Shown: positions 1 to 8,773 of the stretch, piece after piece | How positions within the stretch are numbered: position 1 is the stretch's first letter | Layout: every line of letters begins with the position of its first letter | Assembly: GCF_013376415.1 (NCBI RefSeq) | Contig: NZ_WYET01000003.1 | Span: forward strand, 229,380-293,379 | Source: Flagellimonas chongwuensis | Lineage (GTDB): Bacteria > Bacteroidota > Bacteroidia > Flavobacteriales > Flavobacteriaceae | Length of the DNA: 64,000 nt | Direction of reading: 5' to 3' | The notes under the pieces: model-generated | Seen by the model: only the letters and a program-made list of their open reading frames with translations | The model's database searches: none | Told to the model about the DNA's origin: nothing | Program-made: the position numbers and the translations under genes

Positions 1-162
1 ATTTTATATGTTTTTAGTTCCAGAGTTGATTAACAAAAATTATGACAGACCTAAAATCTCAATCAGACAAAATGACATTTCTGGTTAAACTCATCGCTTT
101 AAAATTAAAATGAAAAGCATAAGGCATGAAGTTTGATATATATAATTGATAACCAGATTATT

Positions 163-1155
163 ATGGAAAAACCATTTAAAATACTCTCCATAGATGGAGG
201 TGGTATTAAGGGATTGTACAGCTCAAAGATTCTAGAGCATTTTGAAGAGGAATTTCAGTGCAATCTTGTAGACTACTTTGACATGATTTGCGGGACCTCT
301 ACAGGGGGAATACTGGGCCTTGCTCTTTCATTAAAACTTAAAGCAGCAGAAATCTCCAAGCTATATGAAGAAAAAGGAGATCTGATTTTTCCTCCACAGT
401 CAAAAATTAGGGGAATTTTCAAGCAGACTTTCAGAGGGGGCAAATATGGTGACGAGGCCTTGAAGGAGGCTCTTGAAGCCACTTTTGGAGAGCACAAGAT
501 TGGTGATAGCAATTGTCTACTGTGTATTCCCAGTTACTCATTAACCGATGCTAGGCCTTTTGTCTTCAAATATGATCACAAGGAAGGCAATCTAAGCCGC
601 GACAACATGGCGAGATATGTAGATGTGGCACTCGCCACGTCCGCAGCCCCCACCTATTTTCCATTGGCTGAAATCAAGGACTATGACAACAAACAGTTTG
701 TTGATGGAGGTCTTTATGCTAACAATCCTAGTATCGTTGGTTTCATAGAGGCACTGACTTATTTCGTTGGTGAGGACAAGGAGTATGACGAGGTCCAGAT
801 TCTTTCCATCAGCAGCTTGACAAATACGGTTGGAAAAAACACAGGATTGGCAAGAGACCGCGCATTTATTGATTGGAGAGACGAACTCTTTGACACCATG
901 CTTACGGGACAAGCAAAATTTATTGAGTACTTCATGTCCAAAGTCCATGAAATCAATGCGATTCCTGTAAAGCACATACGTGTACCGAGCGAAATCCTAT
1001 CCCCGGAGCAGCAAAGCATGGTTAAGTTGGACAAAGCCACTAAGCAATCCATTGACCTGTTAAAGGGAAAGGGCAACGACATGGGCATCATCTGGCGGAA
1101 AAAGGATGAAATAAAACAGTTTTTCGAAACCGAGAAAACATACAAAACAAACTAA
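163..1155 (+). CDS. capV: CBASS effector: patatin-like phospholipase CapV
   Basis: Patatin-family lipid hydrolase, 330 aa, expected to degrade membrane phospholipids when bound by the cyclic nucleotide made by the next gene. Visible motifs are the oxyanion-hole loop DGGGIKG (residues 11-17), the nucleophile elbow GTSTGG (Ser46) and the catalytic DGG (Asp181), so the Ser-Asp dyad is intact. The frame is open from a TTG at 133, but the ATG at 163 places the DGGGIKG loop ten residues in, as usual for bacterial patatins, so I prefer it. It leads a tight four-gene operon, with 6 nt to the nucleotidyltransferase. The neighbouring genes identify it as a CBASS effector rather than a housekeeping patatin. 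Confidence 0.93.
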   Translation: MEKPFKILSIDGGGIKGLYSSKILEHFEEEFQCNLVDYFDMICGTSTGGILGLALSLKLKAAEISKLYEEKGDLIFPPQSKIRGIFKQTFRGGKYGDEALKEALEATFGEHKIGDSNCLLCIPSYSLTDARPFVFKYDHKEGNLSRDNMARYVDVALATSAAPTYFPLAEIKDYDNKQFVDGGLYANNPSIVGFIEALTYFVGEDKEYDEVQILSISSLTNTVGKNTGLARDRAFIDWRDELFDTMLTGQAKFIEYFMSKVHEINAIPVKHIRVPSEILSPEQQSMVKLDKATKQSIDLLKGKGNDMGIIWRKKDEIKQFFETEKTYKTN

Positions 1156-1161
1156 TGTGAT

Positions 1162-2157
1162 ATGGCAAACTTACATGACACTTTTATGGAATTCAATGAT
1201 ATTATCTATCTGAGTCCGCAGAAAAAATCGGAGCTGAGAACATCCAGAAACTCTATCAGGGATGACATTACCAAATACTTCAATGAAAAAAGGGACAAGC
1301 ATACCGTAAAATATAAAGGTCAAGGGTCATTTTCGACTAATACTTGTATCTTACCGATAAGTGGAGAGTATGATGTGGATGATGGAGTCTATATTTTTGG
1401 GAAGGAGGAAGACCGGCCTACACCACAAACCGCGCACAATTGGATTTATGAGGCGGTAAAGGACAGGACCAACCAAGATACAATCGACAAGAACACGTGT
1501 GTCCGGGTGCAGTATGCCAGAAACTATCATGTTGATCTACCCATCTATTATAAGACCACCGACACCAAGGACGAATATTTTTTTGATTCCGAGGATATAC
1601 CTGAATTGGCCCACAAAGACAAGGGATGGATTGAAAGTGACCCCTACGCATTTAGGAAATGGTTTATCAATGAGGCCAGAGGCAAGGACCAACTGAAACG
1701 AATAATCCGGTACCTGAAAGCCTGGACGGACAACAAATCCTACTTAAATTTACCTAGTGGCATGGTGTTTACAATTCTTGCCGTAGAACATTTCACATCT
1801 ATGGATAGGGATGACGAAGCACTTTTGAAGACCCTAGAAAACATTCAGGAAGCTATTGATGATGTCAAGTTTTGGTCCGCTTCTTACAGCTGTTACAGGC
1901 CGACTGTGAATACAACCGAAAACCTGATGGACAAATATGCTTCGGAAACTAGAAAGAAGAACTTTTTGGAAGCACTGGACAATTTTATCATTTCTGGGAA
2001 ACAGGCCCTTGAATTGAAAAGCAGAAAAGATGCCTGTGCTAAATGGCAACGGCATTTAGGAAGTCGATTCCCCTGTGCCAACATTGTGGAAGATGATGAG
2101 CAATTGGCCAAATCGTTCGTCGTACCGGACGTAATCAGGGATAATAAATCGGCCTAA
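1162..2157 (+). CDS. CBASS cGAS/DncV-like nucleotidyltransferase (CD-NTase)
   Basis: Synthesises the cyclic di- or trinucleotide signal of a type II CBASS system after phage sensing. The 331-aa protein carries the polymerase-beta-like core GQGSFSTNT (Gly55-Ser56), the metal-binding pair in EYDVDDG (Asp71, Asp73) and a third acidic residue in YHVDLPIYY (Asp125), the same spacing logic as DncV. Placement between a patatin and Cap2 is typical of DncV-like enzymes that feed CapV. The C-terminus ends in a short flexible tail, which in this family is the segment conjugated to a target by Cap2; this is inferred, not tested. The clade and nucleotide product cannot be read from the sequence alone. Confidence 0.93.
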   Translation: MANLHDTFMEFNDIIYLSPQKKSELRTSRNSIRDDITKYFNEKRDKHTVKYKGQGSFSTNTCILPISGEYDVDDGVYIFGKEEDRPTPQTAHNWIYEAVKDRTNQDTIDKNTCVRVQYARNYHVDLPIYYKTTDTKDEYFFDSEDIPELAHKDKGWIESDPYAFRKWFINEARGKDQLKRIIRYLKAWTDNKSYLNLPSGMVFTILAVEHFTSMDRDDEALLKTLENIQEAIDDVKFWSASYSCYRPTVNTTENLMDKYASETRKKNFLEALDNFIISGKQALELKSRKDACAKWQRHLGSRFPCANIVEDDEQLAKSFVVPDVIRDNKSA

Positions 2158-2159
2158 CC

Positions 2160-3902
2160 TTGGAATTGGAAGACCTTTTTGAACATCTAAGCAAAACAGA
2201 GAAATGCCGAATCGTTGATGCTGGGGAATACGAAGGTTTAGAGTATCCATTTACCAAAGAGGGACAGGTATGGGAAATCACTTCAGAGATTACCTTTAAA
2301 GGCAATTTTTTAGAATTGGTGCTCTATTTGGATTTTCCGCCGGAGTTTCCATACAAACTTCCAAAGCTATACATTGAAAGGAACATTTACGAGTCCCTGA
2401 AATTTATTCCCCATGTTAATGAGGACTGTTCCATTTGCATTTTTGATGACGGGCTGAATACTGTGATTCCGAAGGATAGCCTTCCGGACTTCGTTGAGTT
2501 CATTTTGCATCGGGGCAAGAAAATTATCAAGGATGGAGATGACAAAAGTTATAAGGAAACCGAATTCAAAAAAGAGTTCAAGGCCTATTGGGATTTGAAA
2601 TACTCTGATAAAGATGAGATTTTTTCAATCGGCATACATTCCATATCAGATCATACTAAGGAAATAAAGGCGGTTGCCTTTCAAGGCAAATCACTGGCAC
2701 AGTACCACTACTATCTCTATACGGATGAAGAAGACCTAAAGAAGATTGAGGCGTATGCCCAAGCAAAAAAATGCAACACTATCGAGATGGCAGTACTTGA
2801 AATTGAGTTTACCAAAGCAGTACCTCCATTTCAGATGACTTACGAGGAATCTTTGGACCACATAAGAAACAATCAAGAAAAATATCGGACATTCAAGCAG
2901 TTGTGCAAAACCAAATCGCTAGGTGAAATATTAGTGGTTTTTCGAAATCGTGGAGTGGACAGCGTTGAGTTATATGGATGGAATTACGAACAATTGCCGA
3001 TCTTACCGAGAAAAATAAGTGGCATGCGGAGAAGGCCCTCCAATTTTGAAATCCTATCGGCACCAGGTTTGGGAAAATCAAAACTTGTTCGACGTTTAAC
3101 GTTTGATAACCTAAGCATGGAACGTCTATACATAAGGACCTCCGGCATTGTTGAAGAAGAATCGAGCGTTCTCTGTACAGGTATGGGAAGCGTAGGTTCC
3201 AATCTCATCTATTTTCTAAAAAATCTACCAATCAATAAATTTGGCCTCATAGATCCACAAAAATTGGGTGCTGAAAACATTAAAAGAAACCTATTAGGAT
3301 TCAGCGGAGTGAATGAATTCAAGGTAGACGTACTGGCCAGTTTCCTATTGGATCATAACCCAATGAACGAAGTTCAAAAACGTCGGGAACATGTGGCCTC
3401 TGTGATTCAGATTCAACCTGATTTCATCAACTCCTTTGATATCCATATTGTAGCTGTGGGAAAAACCATGGTTGAGGAATATATATTGACAGCATTGGAA
3501 TCTGGTATATTGACCAAGCCAACAGTTCTGCTTTGGGTAGAACCTTATTTGGCCTCCGGCCAAGTATTGTTGATAAATCCCGCAGATGCCAAAACCACAA
3601 AGGATTTGGTCCGTGATTTTAAATATGCCGTGGTTTCGAGTGAGGATACTTCTATGAATTCAGTTTATTTGGTCGAAGGAAGCTGCCAGTCTGGGTACTT
3701 TCCCTATTCATCCACTTACCTAACCCAATTTTTGGCAGCAGTGTTTCCATTTATAAAAGAAGCGGTTCTTAAAGGCATTGATAAATCGGAGGTGTATACA
3801 TGGGTAGGAGACAAGGATTTTCTGTTAAGTAGGGGCTTGGTGCTCTCCGATTTTGGTAAGGCGCAATCGTCCTTTTCATTAATCAAAAACGATATACTAT
3901 GA
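2160..3902 (+). CDS. cap2: CBASS Cap2: E2-E1 ubiquitin-transfer-like fusion
   Basis: 580-aa fusion that primes the CD-NTase by attaching its C-terminus to a target, in a ubiquitin-like reaction. The N-terminal E2-like domain (about residues 1-150) contains HVNEDCSICIF with the likely catalytic Cys93. The middle is a linker domain. The C-terminal ThiF/E1 adenylation domain starts near residue 335 with the nucleotide loop CTGMGSVGSN, and the likely E1 cysteine lies in GSCQSGYF (about Cys509). The only sensible start is TTG at 2160, 2 nt after the previous stop codon; no ATG lies nearby in frame, so translation is probably coupled to the upstream gene. It overlaps cap3 by 4 nt (ATGA). Confidence 0.92.
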   Translation: MELEDLFEHLSKTEKCRIVDAGEYEGLEYPFTKEGQVWEITSEITFKGNFLELVLYLDFPPEFPYKLPKLYIERNIYESLKFIPHVNEDCSICIFDDGLNTVIPKDSLPDFVEFILHRGKKIIKDGDDKSYKETEFKKEFKAYWDLKYSDKDEIFSIGIHSISDHTKEIKAVAFQGKSLAQYHYYLYTDEEDLKKIEAYAQAKKCNTIEMAVLEIEFTKAVPPFQMTYEESLDHIRNNQEKYRTFKQLCKTKSLGEILVVFRNRGVDSVELYGWNYEQLPILPRKISGMRRRPSNFEILSAPGLGKSKLVRRLTFDNLSMERLYIRTSGIVEEESSVLCTGMGSVGSNLIYFLKNLPINKFGLIDPQKLGAENIKRNLLGFSGVNEFKVDVLASFLLDHNPMNEVQKRREHVASVIQIQPDFINSFDIHIVAVGKTMVEEYILTALESGILTKPTVLLWVEPYLASGQVLLINPADAKTTKDLVRDFKYAVVSSEDTSMNSVYLVEGSCQSGYFPYSSTYLTQFLAAVFPFIKEAVLKGIDKSEVYTWVGDKDFLLSRGLVLSDFGKAQSSFSLIKNDIL

Positions 3903-4387
3903 CCATATGTCTTGGAAATACCAACCTTAAAATTTTCCCGAAATCTTTCCATAAGATGCAAGCTTACATTCAGGACAACGATTCCAAGGAGGAAGCAGGG
4001 GGTATTATGTTGGGATATTGCATGGATGAGAACAATTTTAGTATTATTGAGGTTACCATGCCCGATAAAGAAGATAAGCAGAGTAGGTATGGTTTTTGGC
4101 GCGCCAGTGTGCTGCACCAACGCTTTTTGAATAGGCTCTTTAAAAAGAGTAAAGGAAAAAGCATCTATTTAGGGGAATGGCATACTCATCCAGAGGATAT
4201 TCCAACCCCATCCTGTTTGGACCGGAAATCTATTGTTGATCAAATACGAAAGAGTAAGTTGAATTCAGATAGGATATTTTCCCTTATCATGGGACGCAAG
4301 GGGCTGCATTTGAGTTTGGTCAAAAAGGAGGGTGTTGTTTTTGAAAGACAAATAAAATTTGAAGAGCTATCTAGCCCTTTGGACTAA
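3899..4387 (+). CDS. cap3: CBASS Cap3: JAB/JAMM isopeptidase
   Basis: 162-aa zinc metalloprotease that reverses Cap2 conjugation. The complete JAMM signature is present: Glu32 in EEAGGIMLG, then HTH (His95, His97), seven residues, Ser105, two residues and Asp108. Start ATG overlaps the cap2 stop (ATGA), consistent with translational coupling. It is the last gene of the operon; about 170 bp without a gene follow, with no clear hairpin terminator. Confidence 0.93.
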   Translation: MTICLGNTNLKIFPKSFHKMQAYIQDNDSKEEAGGIMLGYCMDENNFSIIEVTMPDKEDKQSRYGFWRASVLHQRFLNRLFKKSKGKSIYLGEWHTHPEDIPTPSCLDRKSIVDQIRKSKLNSDRIFSLIMGRKGLHLSLVKKEGVVFERQIKFEELSSPLD

Positions 4388-4555
4388 ATTAACCTGAATG
4401 TTACACCAAATGCCCATGCGGCTCAATCCATCATAATTAAGATCAGTTAAGAAAATAAGAATAATGAGGAACTCTTGGAAAGAAATTTTAGGCTAAGAAA
4501 GGAGCTATTATTTTTAAGGAATTGACCACTATTTATGATTAATCATTGATAGTAT

Positions 4556-4909
4556 TCATGAATTTTGAGTTTTTTCTATTTTCACTCTATTCAGAATTAT
4601 CTTCAAAACAGCCATATCCTCACTCACTTTTCTATCAATGATCTTGGCATAATGTTGAGTGATCCGAAGATTTTCGTGTCCCAGCATTTGTCCCACAATT
4701 TCAATGGGAATACCATTGGAAAGCGCTACAATAGTGGGAAAAGTGTGCCTGGCCAAATGAGTAATCAGATACTTTTTGATGCCACAAAGGTGAGCGATTT
4801 CTTCAAGATAGACATTGGACTTCTGATTGCTCAATACAGGCAACACACTATCACCATTGACACTTTCTGGGTGGTTAGGATTGTTTTCAAGGACATTACA
4901 GGTAATTTT
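4556..4909 (-). pseudogene. Tyrosine recombinase, C-terminal fragment
   Basis: About 117 codons of the catalytic half of a Bacteroidetes-type integrase. Visible are LPVLSNQKSN, the HxxR box as HLARHTF, and LGHENLRITQHYAKI with the His and the nucleophilic Tyr. The N-terminal arm- and core-binding domains and the first catalytic Arg are missing; the frame is closed by a TAG at 4910-4912. Compared with the usual roughly 400-aa length, it is a remnant of an integrase that once served a mobile element here, possibly the one that brought the CBASS operon. Confidence 0.82.
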
Positions 4910-4955
4910 CTACAGATTGAGTTAAAATTCCCCTTTTTATTTCCTTCAAATTACT

Positions 4956-5033
4956 TTAAAATAGGGAGATTACCCTAAAAATTTGAACTACTTTGTTTTT
5001 GAAATCATACTCAATCCCGTCGGGCAACAACAT
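4956..5033 (-). pseudogene. Possible serine recombinase C-terminal scrap
   Basis: A 25-codon frame beginning LLPDGIEYD and ending RVISLF followed by TAA resembles the extreme C-terminus of Bacteroidetes resolvase/recombinase-family proteins, which commonly end in a (F)PEGI.Y...V.T.RVNSLF-like pattern. Nothing upstream in frame supports a longer gene. Too short to be sure. Confidence 0.3.
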
Positions 5034-5085
5034 CTATTTTATGGATTTTTTCGTTTCCAATTCCTTTTGTTTGGTTTTTCTACTC

Positions 5086-5118
5086 TTAGGAGATATGGTA
5101 AAATGTCGCTTTATTCAT
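5086..5118 (-). pseudogene. Truncated start of AbiEii-like toxin partner
   Basis: An ATG overlapping the last codons of the upstream antitoxin-like gene opens a ten-codon frame (MNKATFYHIS) that hits TAA. AbiEi-type genes are normally followed, with just this overlap, by an AbiEii nucleotidyltransferase of about 250-300 aa. Only the start seems to survive. The coupled position is clear; the identity is inference. Confidence 0.35.
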
Positions 5119-5713
5119 TATCTAAGCTCCTTTCCATAATCTTTTGTATCCATACCGGTGCCAGTTCTATATCGTGGAGCAGGTTCTTTTGGTCTTCTTT
5201 TTTCAAAAGGGCCATGATTTTTGATTCCTCCTCTTCCGTTAATCTATCCTTTCCAATCTCACGGAGTGCCTGTATCACCAATCTGCTTATCCCACCCTTG
5301 GCCATCAGGTTCTTGGGAGTGGTCTTCTTCAGTTTTATGCTTCGTTTGCCCAGTTTTATTTCCCTAGGGGCTCCATCGGTCAGAAAGACAAGTTTCATGG
5401 GCACTTGTGTACTGAGCCCCAACGCACTTAGGGCATATGCCCCGGTGGGCACCAACCTTATCTTGTCCCTTTTGGCTATGGCCATTGCAATTTCCTCTGC
5501 CGTTGGCAATACCTCCCCTGCATATTTGCTTATTTTGGGACGTGCATAGATCCCCTGGGTCACCCTTTGCACATAACCTTCCTTTTCCAATCTATGGAGG
5601 GCCAAACGTACCGCTTCTGATGAACCCAGCCCCCGAAAGTCGTTAGGGAACAATAACTCTCCCCTTTTTTTCCTGGAAATTCTTTTCTTTATTTTGGACT
5701 CGATACTCTCCAC
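5111..5713 (-). CDS. AbiEi/DUF6088-like antitoxin or transcriptional regulator
   Basis: 200 aa with an N-terminal winged-helix segment (about residues 15-60: FPNDFRGLGSSEAVRLALHR, then EGYVQRVTQGIYARP) followed by the basic AbiEi-type C-terminal domain with GAYALSALGLSTQVP. This architecture matches type IV antitoxins that repress their own promoter. The expected toxin gene downstream is missing apart from a stub at 5086-5118. A perfect inverted repeat overlaps its promoter at 5726-5750. It is either an orphan antitoxin kept as an anti-addiction factor or a decaying gene. Family confidence is good; function in this cell is uncertain. Confidence 0.78.
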   Translation of the reverse strand: MESIESKIKKRISRKKRGELLFPNDFRGLGSSEAVRLALHRLEKEGYVQRVTQGIYARPKISKYAGEVLPTAEEIAMAIAKRDKIRLVPTGAYALSALGLSTQVPMKLVFLTDGAPREIKLGKRSIKLKKTTPKNLMAKGGISRLVIQALREIGKDRLTEEEESKIMALLKKEDQKNLLHDIELAPVWIQKIMERSLDNE

Positions 5714-5725
5714 GAACTTATTTTA

Positions 5726-5750
5726 TAACAAATTTAGAAAATATTTGTTA
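5726..5750 (-). promoter_or_regulatory. Promoter and palindromic operator of the DUF6088 gene
   Basis: Perfect 8-bp inverted repeat TAACAAAT ... ATTTGTTA with a 9-bp spacer, 12 bp upstream of the start codon. On the minus strand it contains TAAATTTG (5729-5736), a match to the flavobacterial -7 box TAnnTTTG. The overlap of a palindrome with the -7 box suggests autorepression. Confidence 0.55.
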
Positions 5751-5834
5751 CAATAATTTTTCCAATGAAAGCTTTTTTACCATTTGGTATTGTACCCAAG
5801 GGTATAAAATTGCAACCCTGGCCTTGGCAACGGT

Positions 5835-6552
5835 TCATAAAGATCGGCCCGTTCCTACATCCGAGGACTCCGTATGGGAGATTACCGGCCTTTCCGGTTC
5901 TTTTTCCTTATCCGCAATATCCACATTGAACTTTTTATCCCGTTTCTCGTTGATCTGTTCCATTCTTGTCTCCATCTTCTTGAGCTCGTCCAATTTATCA
6001 AAATCAAGATCCAATATTTTTTTTGGTTAGAGGGGACATGAAGTTCATGGTCAAGCGCCAGTTCCTTTTGGTCCTTGATCGATTGGGGAATCATGGAAAG
6101 GGCATTGTACATATAATCGGCAACACTTTTGGTGTTGGTAACAATCCGTCTGGCCCAATGTCCATAGGTCGAATTGTCCGTCTGGACAAATAAAGGAATG
6201 GGTTTCACATCCTCTATCCTAATGCACAGGCTTGTACCATCTATATTTAGTACCTGGCGTGCCGAGACCTCCCCTTGTGCTTTTCAATATTCTTCATCAC
6301 CCTTTCCTTCTCTCAAGAATGAAACCGGATATTGTTCTCCGCTTCAAGCCTGTTCCGCTTGGAGATTGATTGTTCCAGTTGCAGTTCTTCCAGCCTTTTA
6401 TCCAATTGTTCCTTTTTTAGGAAAAGCAGATCGTTCTTTGCCACAGCAAACAAGGTCTTGCAATCGATGAAACCATTGTCGCCCACTGGGCATATGTCCA
6501 GTTTGTTGAACTGGCAAGGCACTATTTTGAAGACAAAAAAATAGAATACCAT
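5835..6552 (-). pseudogene. Multiply broken gene of unknown function
   Basis: Three protein-like pieces on one strand line up as one former gene. The first (6552 down to about 6313) ends in a coiled, charged stretch with LKKEQLDKRLEELQLEQSI, then a stop. The second (about 6280-6020), in another frame, has VLNIDGTSLCIRIEDVKPIP and TYGHWARRIVTNTKSVADYM. After an 8-T run at 6017-6024 the frame shifts again to LDLDFDKLDELKKMETRMEQ and ends at TGA (5835-5837). I do not recognise the family. One stop and two frameshifts make a functional product unlikely, although the homopolymer could be a sequencing error or a phase switch. Confidence 0.55.
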
Positions 6553-6596
6553 CTAACAAAAAACATATTGTCTTAATTTTGATATAATAAGATAAA

Positions 6597-6935
6597 ATGA
6601 TTTTAATGACTGTAAACGAATTTATTGCAAATCATGACAAACAAGATTTTATCTTGGCGGTAAAAATATTGGGTGAAGAGAATATTCTTTTTGAGAACCA
6701 ATTTTCCTTTTTAAATGATGCCAGCATGCGCAGGAGTCGAAGGCTTATAAGAGCCTTTAAACATTTTGGTTTGGAAAAGGATGTTCATTGTGTCTCATGG
6801 AACATTGACAAAGAAGGTTTTATGCATTGCGCATTCTTTGTGGGTGATAGATTTTCAACCCTACAGGATGTTAAAAGGGCACATTTAAATTATTTTTGCA
6901 ATGTTCCAAAAAATAAAATCTGTCCTAAAAAATAG
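6597..6935 (+). CDS. Small hypothetical protein
   Basis: 112 aa (109 from the second ATG at 6606), no recognisable domain. Composition is protein-like, with mixed hydrophobic and charged residues such as FILAVKILGEENILFENQF and a helical segment rich in Arg and Lys (SMRRSRRLIRAFKHFG). A -7-like box TAATTTTG lies at 6574-6581, a plausible distance upstream. It stands alone between decayed genes and the T9SS operon, so it could be residual accessory cargo. No signal peptide or membrane helix. Confidence 0.5.
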   Translation: MILMTVNEFIANHDKQDFILAVKILGEENILFENQFSFLNDASMRRSRRLIRAFKHFGLEKDVHCVSWNIDKEGFMHCAFFVGDRFSTLQDVKRAHLNYFCNVPKNKICPKK

Positions 6936-7026
6936 CATCCCAACAACTCTCTTTGATATGATTTGGTTAGTTTGGTCGCCCCCCGCGGATGGCAAAAAGC
7001 TGACATCAAAGCTCAAGGGTACGCAG

Positions 7027-8769
7027 TTATTTCCACTCAAGAATGATAAACTCACACCGTCTATTTTGTTCGTGATCTTGTTCGGTACAATCGTTTTCGG
7101 CTGGGCACTGCACAAGTGGTTTGGATTCGCCATAACCCACAGCAATGACCCTATCTTCTGAAATGCCATTTTCGACCAAGAATTCTTTTACGGAGTCGGC
7201 CCGTTTTTGTGAGAGTTCCAAATTGTACCTGTCGTTGCCTCTATTATCGGTATGGGTTCCAACTTCAACCTTCATGATCGGGTATTTGTTCATTGTGCGG
7301 ATAACTATGTCCAATCTGTTTCGAACATCTTTTCTTAGGTACCATAGGTTGTAATCAAAATGAATTTGTTCTGTCTTGATGAAGGTTTTGTCGTCTTTTC
7401 GGACAATTGCTTCATCTTCTTTTTCGTTTGATGGAGCCGTGCCTTCATCGGTCTTATCGGGAATATTGGATGCCAGTTGCGTGGTTTCCTCCTCTGTTTT
7501 AATAACCAGAGGTTTGGTTTCCCTAAAAGAATAGATATCATCACTACCTTTTCCCGTGGGACGGTTGGATGAAAAATAACCTTCTTTTGACGAGTGGAAG
7601 GAAATCGCAAAATCATCATAGCCACTATTTACCGGTAGCCCTAAGTTGTCCGGTTTTTTGTAGTCGCCAAATTCAAGCTTTGAAATAAAAATATCCAAAA
7701 GTCCAAATCCAGGATGACCGTTGGAGGCAAAGTAAAGATTGTTCTGCTCGTCCAAGAACGGAAATTGCTCTTTCCTTGGCGTATTGATGGATGCCCCAAG
7801 ATTGACTGGTGAACTATAAGTGTCTTTGGAAAGTATGTTTACGCTGTATAGATCAAAAGAGCCGAACCCACCTGGGCGATCAGAAGCAAAATAAAGCTTG
7901 GTTTCATCCTCGGTCAATGCAGGATGCTCGGTGGAATATTTGTCGCTATTGAAGGGAAGTTCGGTGATGTTGTCCCACCTATTGTCAATCCATTCTGCTT
8001 TGTAGATTTTAAGATTGGAGACTTTTTTTTCATCTGTTTTTTTCCTGCCCCTTAAGTAATTGTTCCGAGTAAAGTAAATGGTTTTTCTGTCTTTGGTAAT
8101 GGCATAGGTGCCCTCGTGCATTTTGGTATTTATTTTGCCCGGTAAACTTTTGCTAAAAGCATCATGCTGGTTGATTTTAACAATCGGATGGGCATAAATG
8201 TCCAAATAGTTTTGATTGTTCCAGCGGTATCTCTTTTTTAATGAAGTATTCCTTTTGCTGGCTGCGGTATAAATTAGATTGGAGTCAATTTGTATCGCTG
8301 CAAATTCCGAACCCGGGGTGTTCAATGGAAGATTTTGAATGATAAATCTATCACCAATGGCATTAACGGCATTAAGATATTGGTTGTCTTTTCTGGCTTT
8401 GTCAATCGATACCGAATCACCCAAATTTTGATAATACTTTTGCAATGCATTTTCTGCCTCTTCATATTTGCCGGTTGCTTTTAGCGATTGATTGAGTTTA
8501 AAAAAGTATTCGGGATCAACGGTTTTTCCCGTTCTTGAGGTAAGGGTCTTGTACCACCGTGCCGCTGAATGCATATCGTAGGTTCGGTAATAGGCATCTG
8601 CTAGGTTTTGTAGAACGTGCTGACTCTTGTTGGTCGATAAAACTTGTTCGTACAAGGGAATGGCATCGCTGTAAAATGCACGTTCAAAATAGGTGTTGGC
8701 ACGTTCCAATTCTTGTTGTGCGAACACGGGTTGTGAACCGATCAGTATGATAAAAAGTAATTTTTTCAT
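7027..8769 (-). CDS. T9SS-associated TPR-PD40-OmpA family protein
   Basis: 580-aa envelope protein. The frame is open to 8901, but the ATG at 8769 gives a clean signal peptide (MKKLLFIILIGSQPVFAQ) and starts 4 nt after the preceding gene, so I choose it. After the signal come TPR-like repeats (about 20-130), a PD40/WD40-like beta-propeller region with FASDRPGGFGSFDLY and FSSNRPTGKGSDDIY, and a C-terminal OmpA peptidoglycan-binding domain with VEVGTHTDNRGNDRYN and SQKRADSVKEFL. This is the third member of the common flavobacterial set adhesin - PorP/SprF - OmpA. It probably anchors a T9SS substrate-specific outer-membrane complex to the cell wall. Confidence 0.9.
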   Translation of the reverse strand: MKKLLFIILIGSQPVFAQQELERANTYFERAFYSDAIPLYEQVLSTNKSQHVLQNLADAYYRTYDMHSAARWYKTLTSRTGKTVDPEYFFKLNQSLKATGKYEEAENALQKYYQNLGDSVSIDKARKDNQYLNAVNAIGDRFIIQNLPLNTPGSEFAAIQIDSNLIYTAASKRNTSLKKRYRWNNQNYLDIYAHPIVKINQHDAFSKSLPGKINTKMHEGTYAITKDRKTIYFTRNNYLRGRKKTDEKKVSNLKIYKAEWIDNRWDNITELPFNSDKYSTEHPALTEDETKLYFASDRPGGFGSFDLYSVNILSKDTYSSPVNLGASINTPRKEQFPFLDEQNNLYFASNGHPGFGLLDIFISKLEFGDYKKPDNLGLPVNSGYDDFAISFHSSKEGYFSSNRPTGKGSDDIYSFRETKPLVIKTEEETTQLASNIPDKTDEGTAPSNEKEDEAIVRKDDKTFIKTEQIHFDYNLWYLRKDVRNRLDIVIRTMNKYPIMKVEVGTHTDNRGNDRYNLELSQKRADSVKEFLVENGISEDRVIAVGYGESKPLVQCPAENDCTEQDHEQNRRCEFIILEWK

Positions 8770-8773
8770 TGCT

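Noticed and set aside
4565..5549. Plus-strand frames at 4565-4978 and 4983-5549
   Set aside because: Antisense to the integrase remnant and to the DUF6088 gene, which have recognisable motifs.
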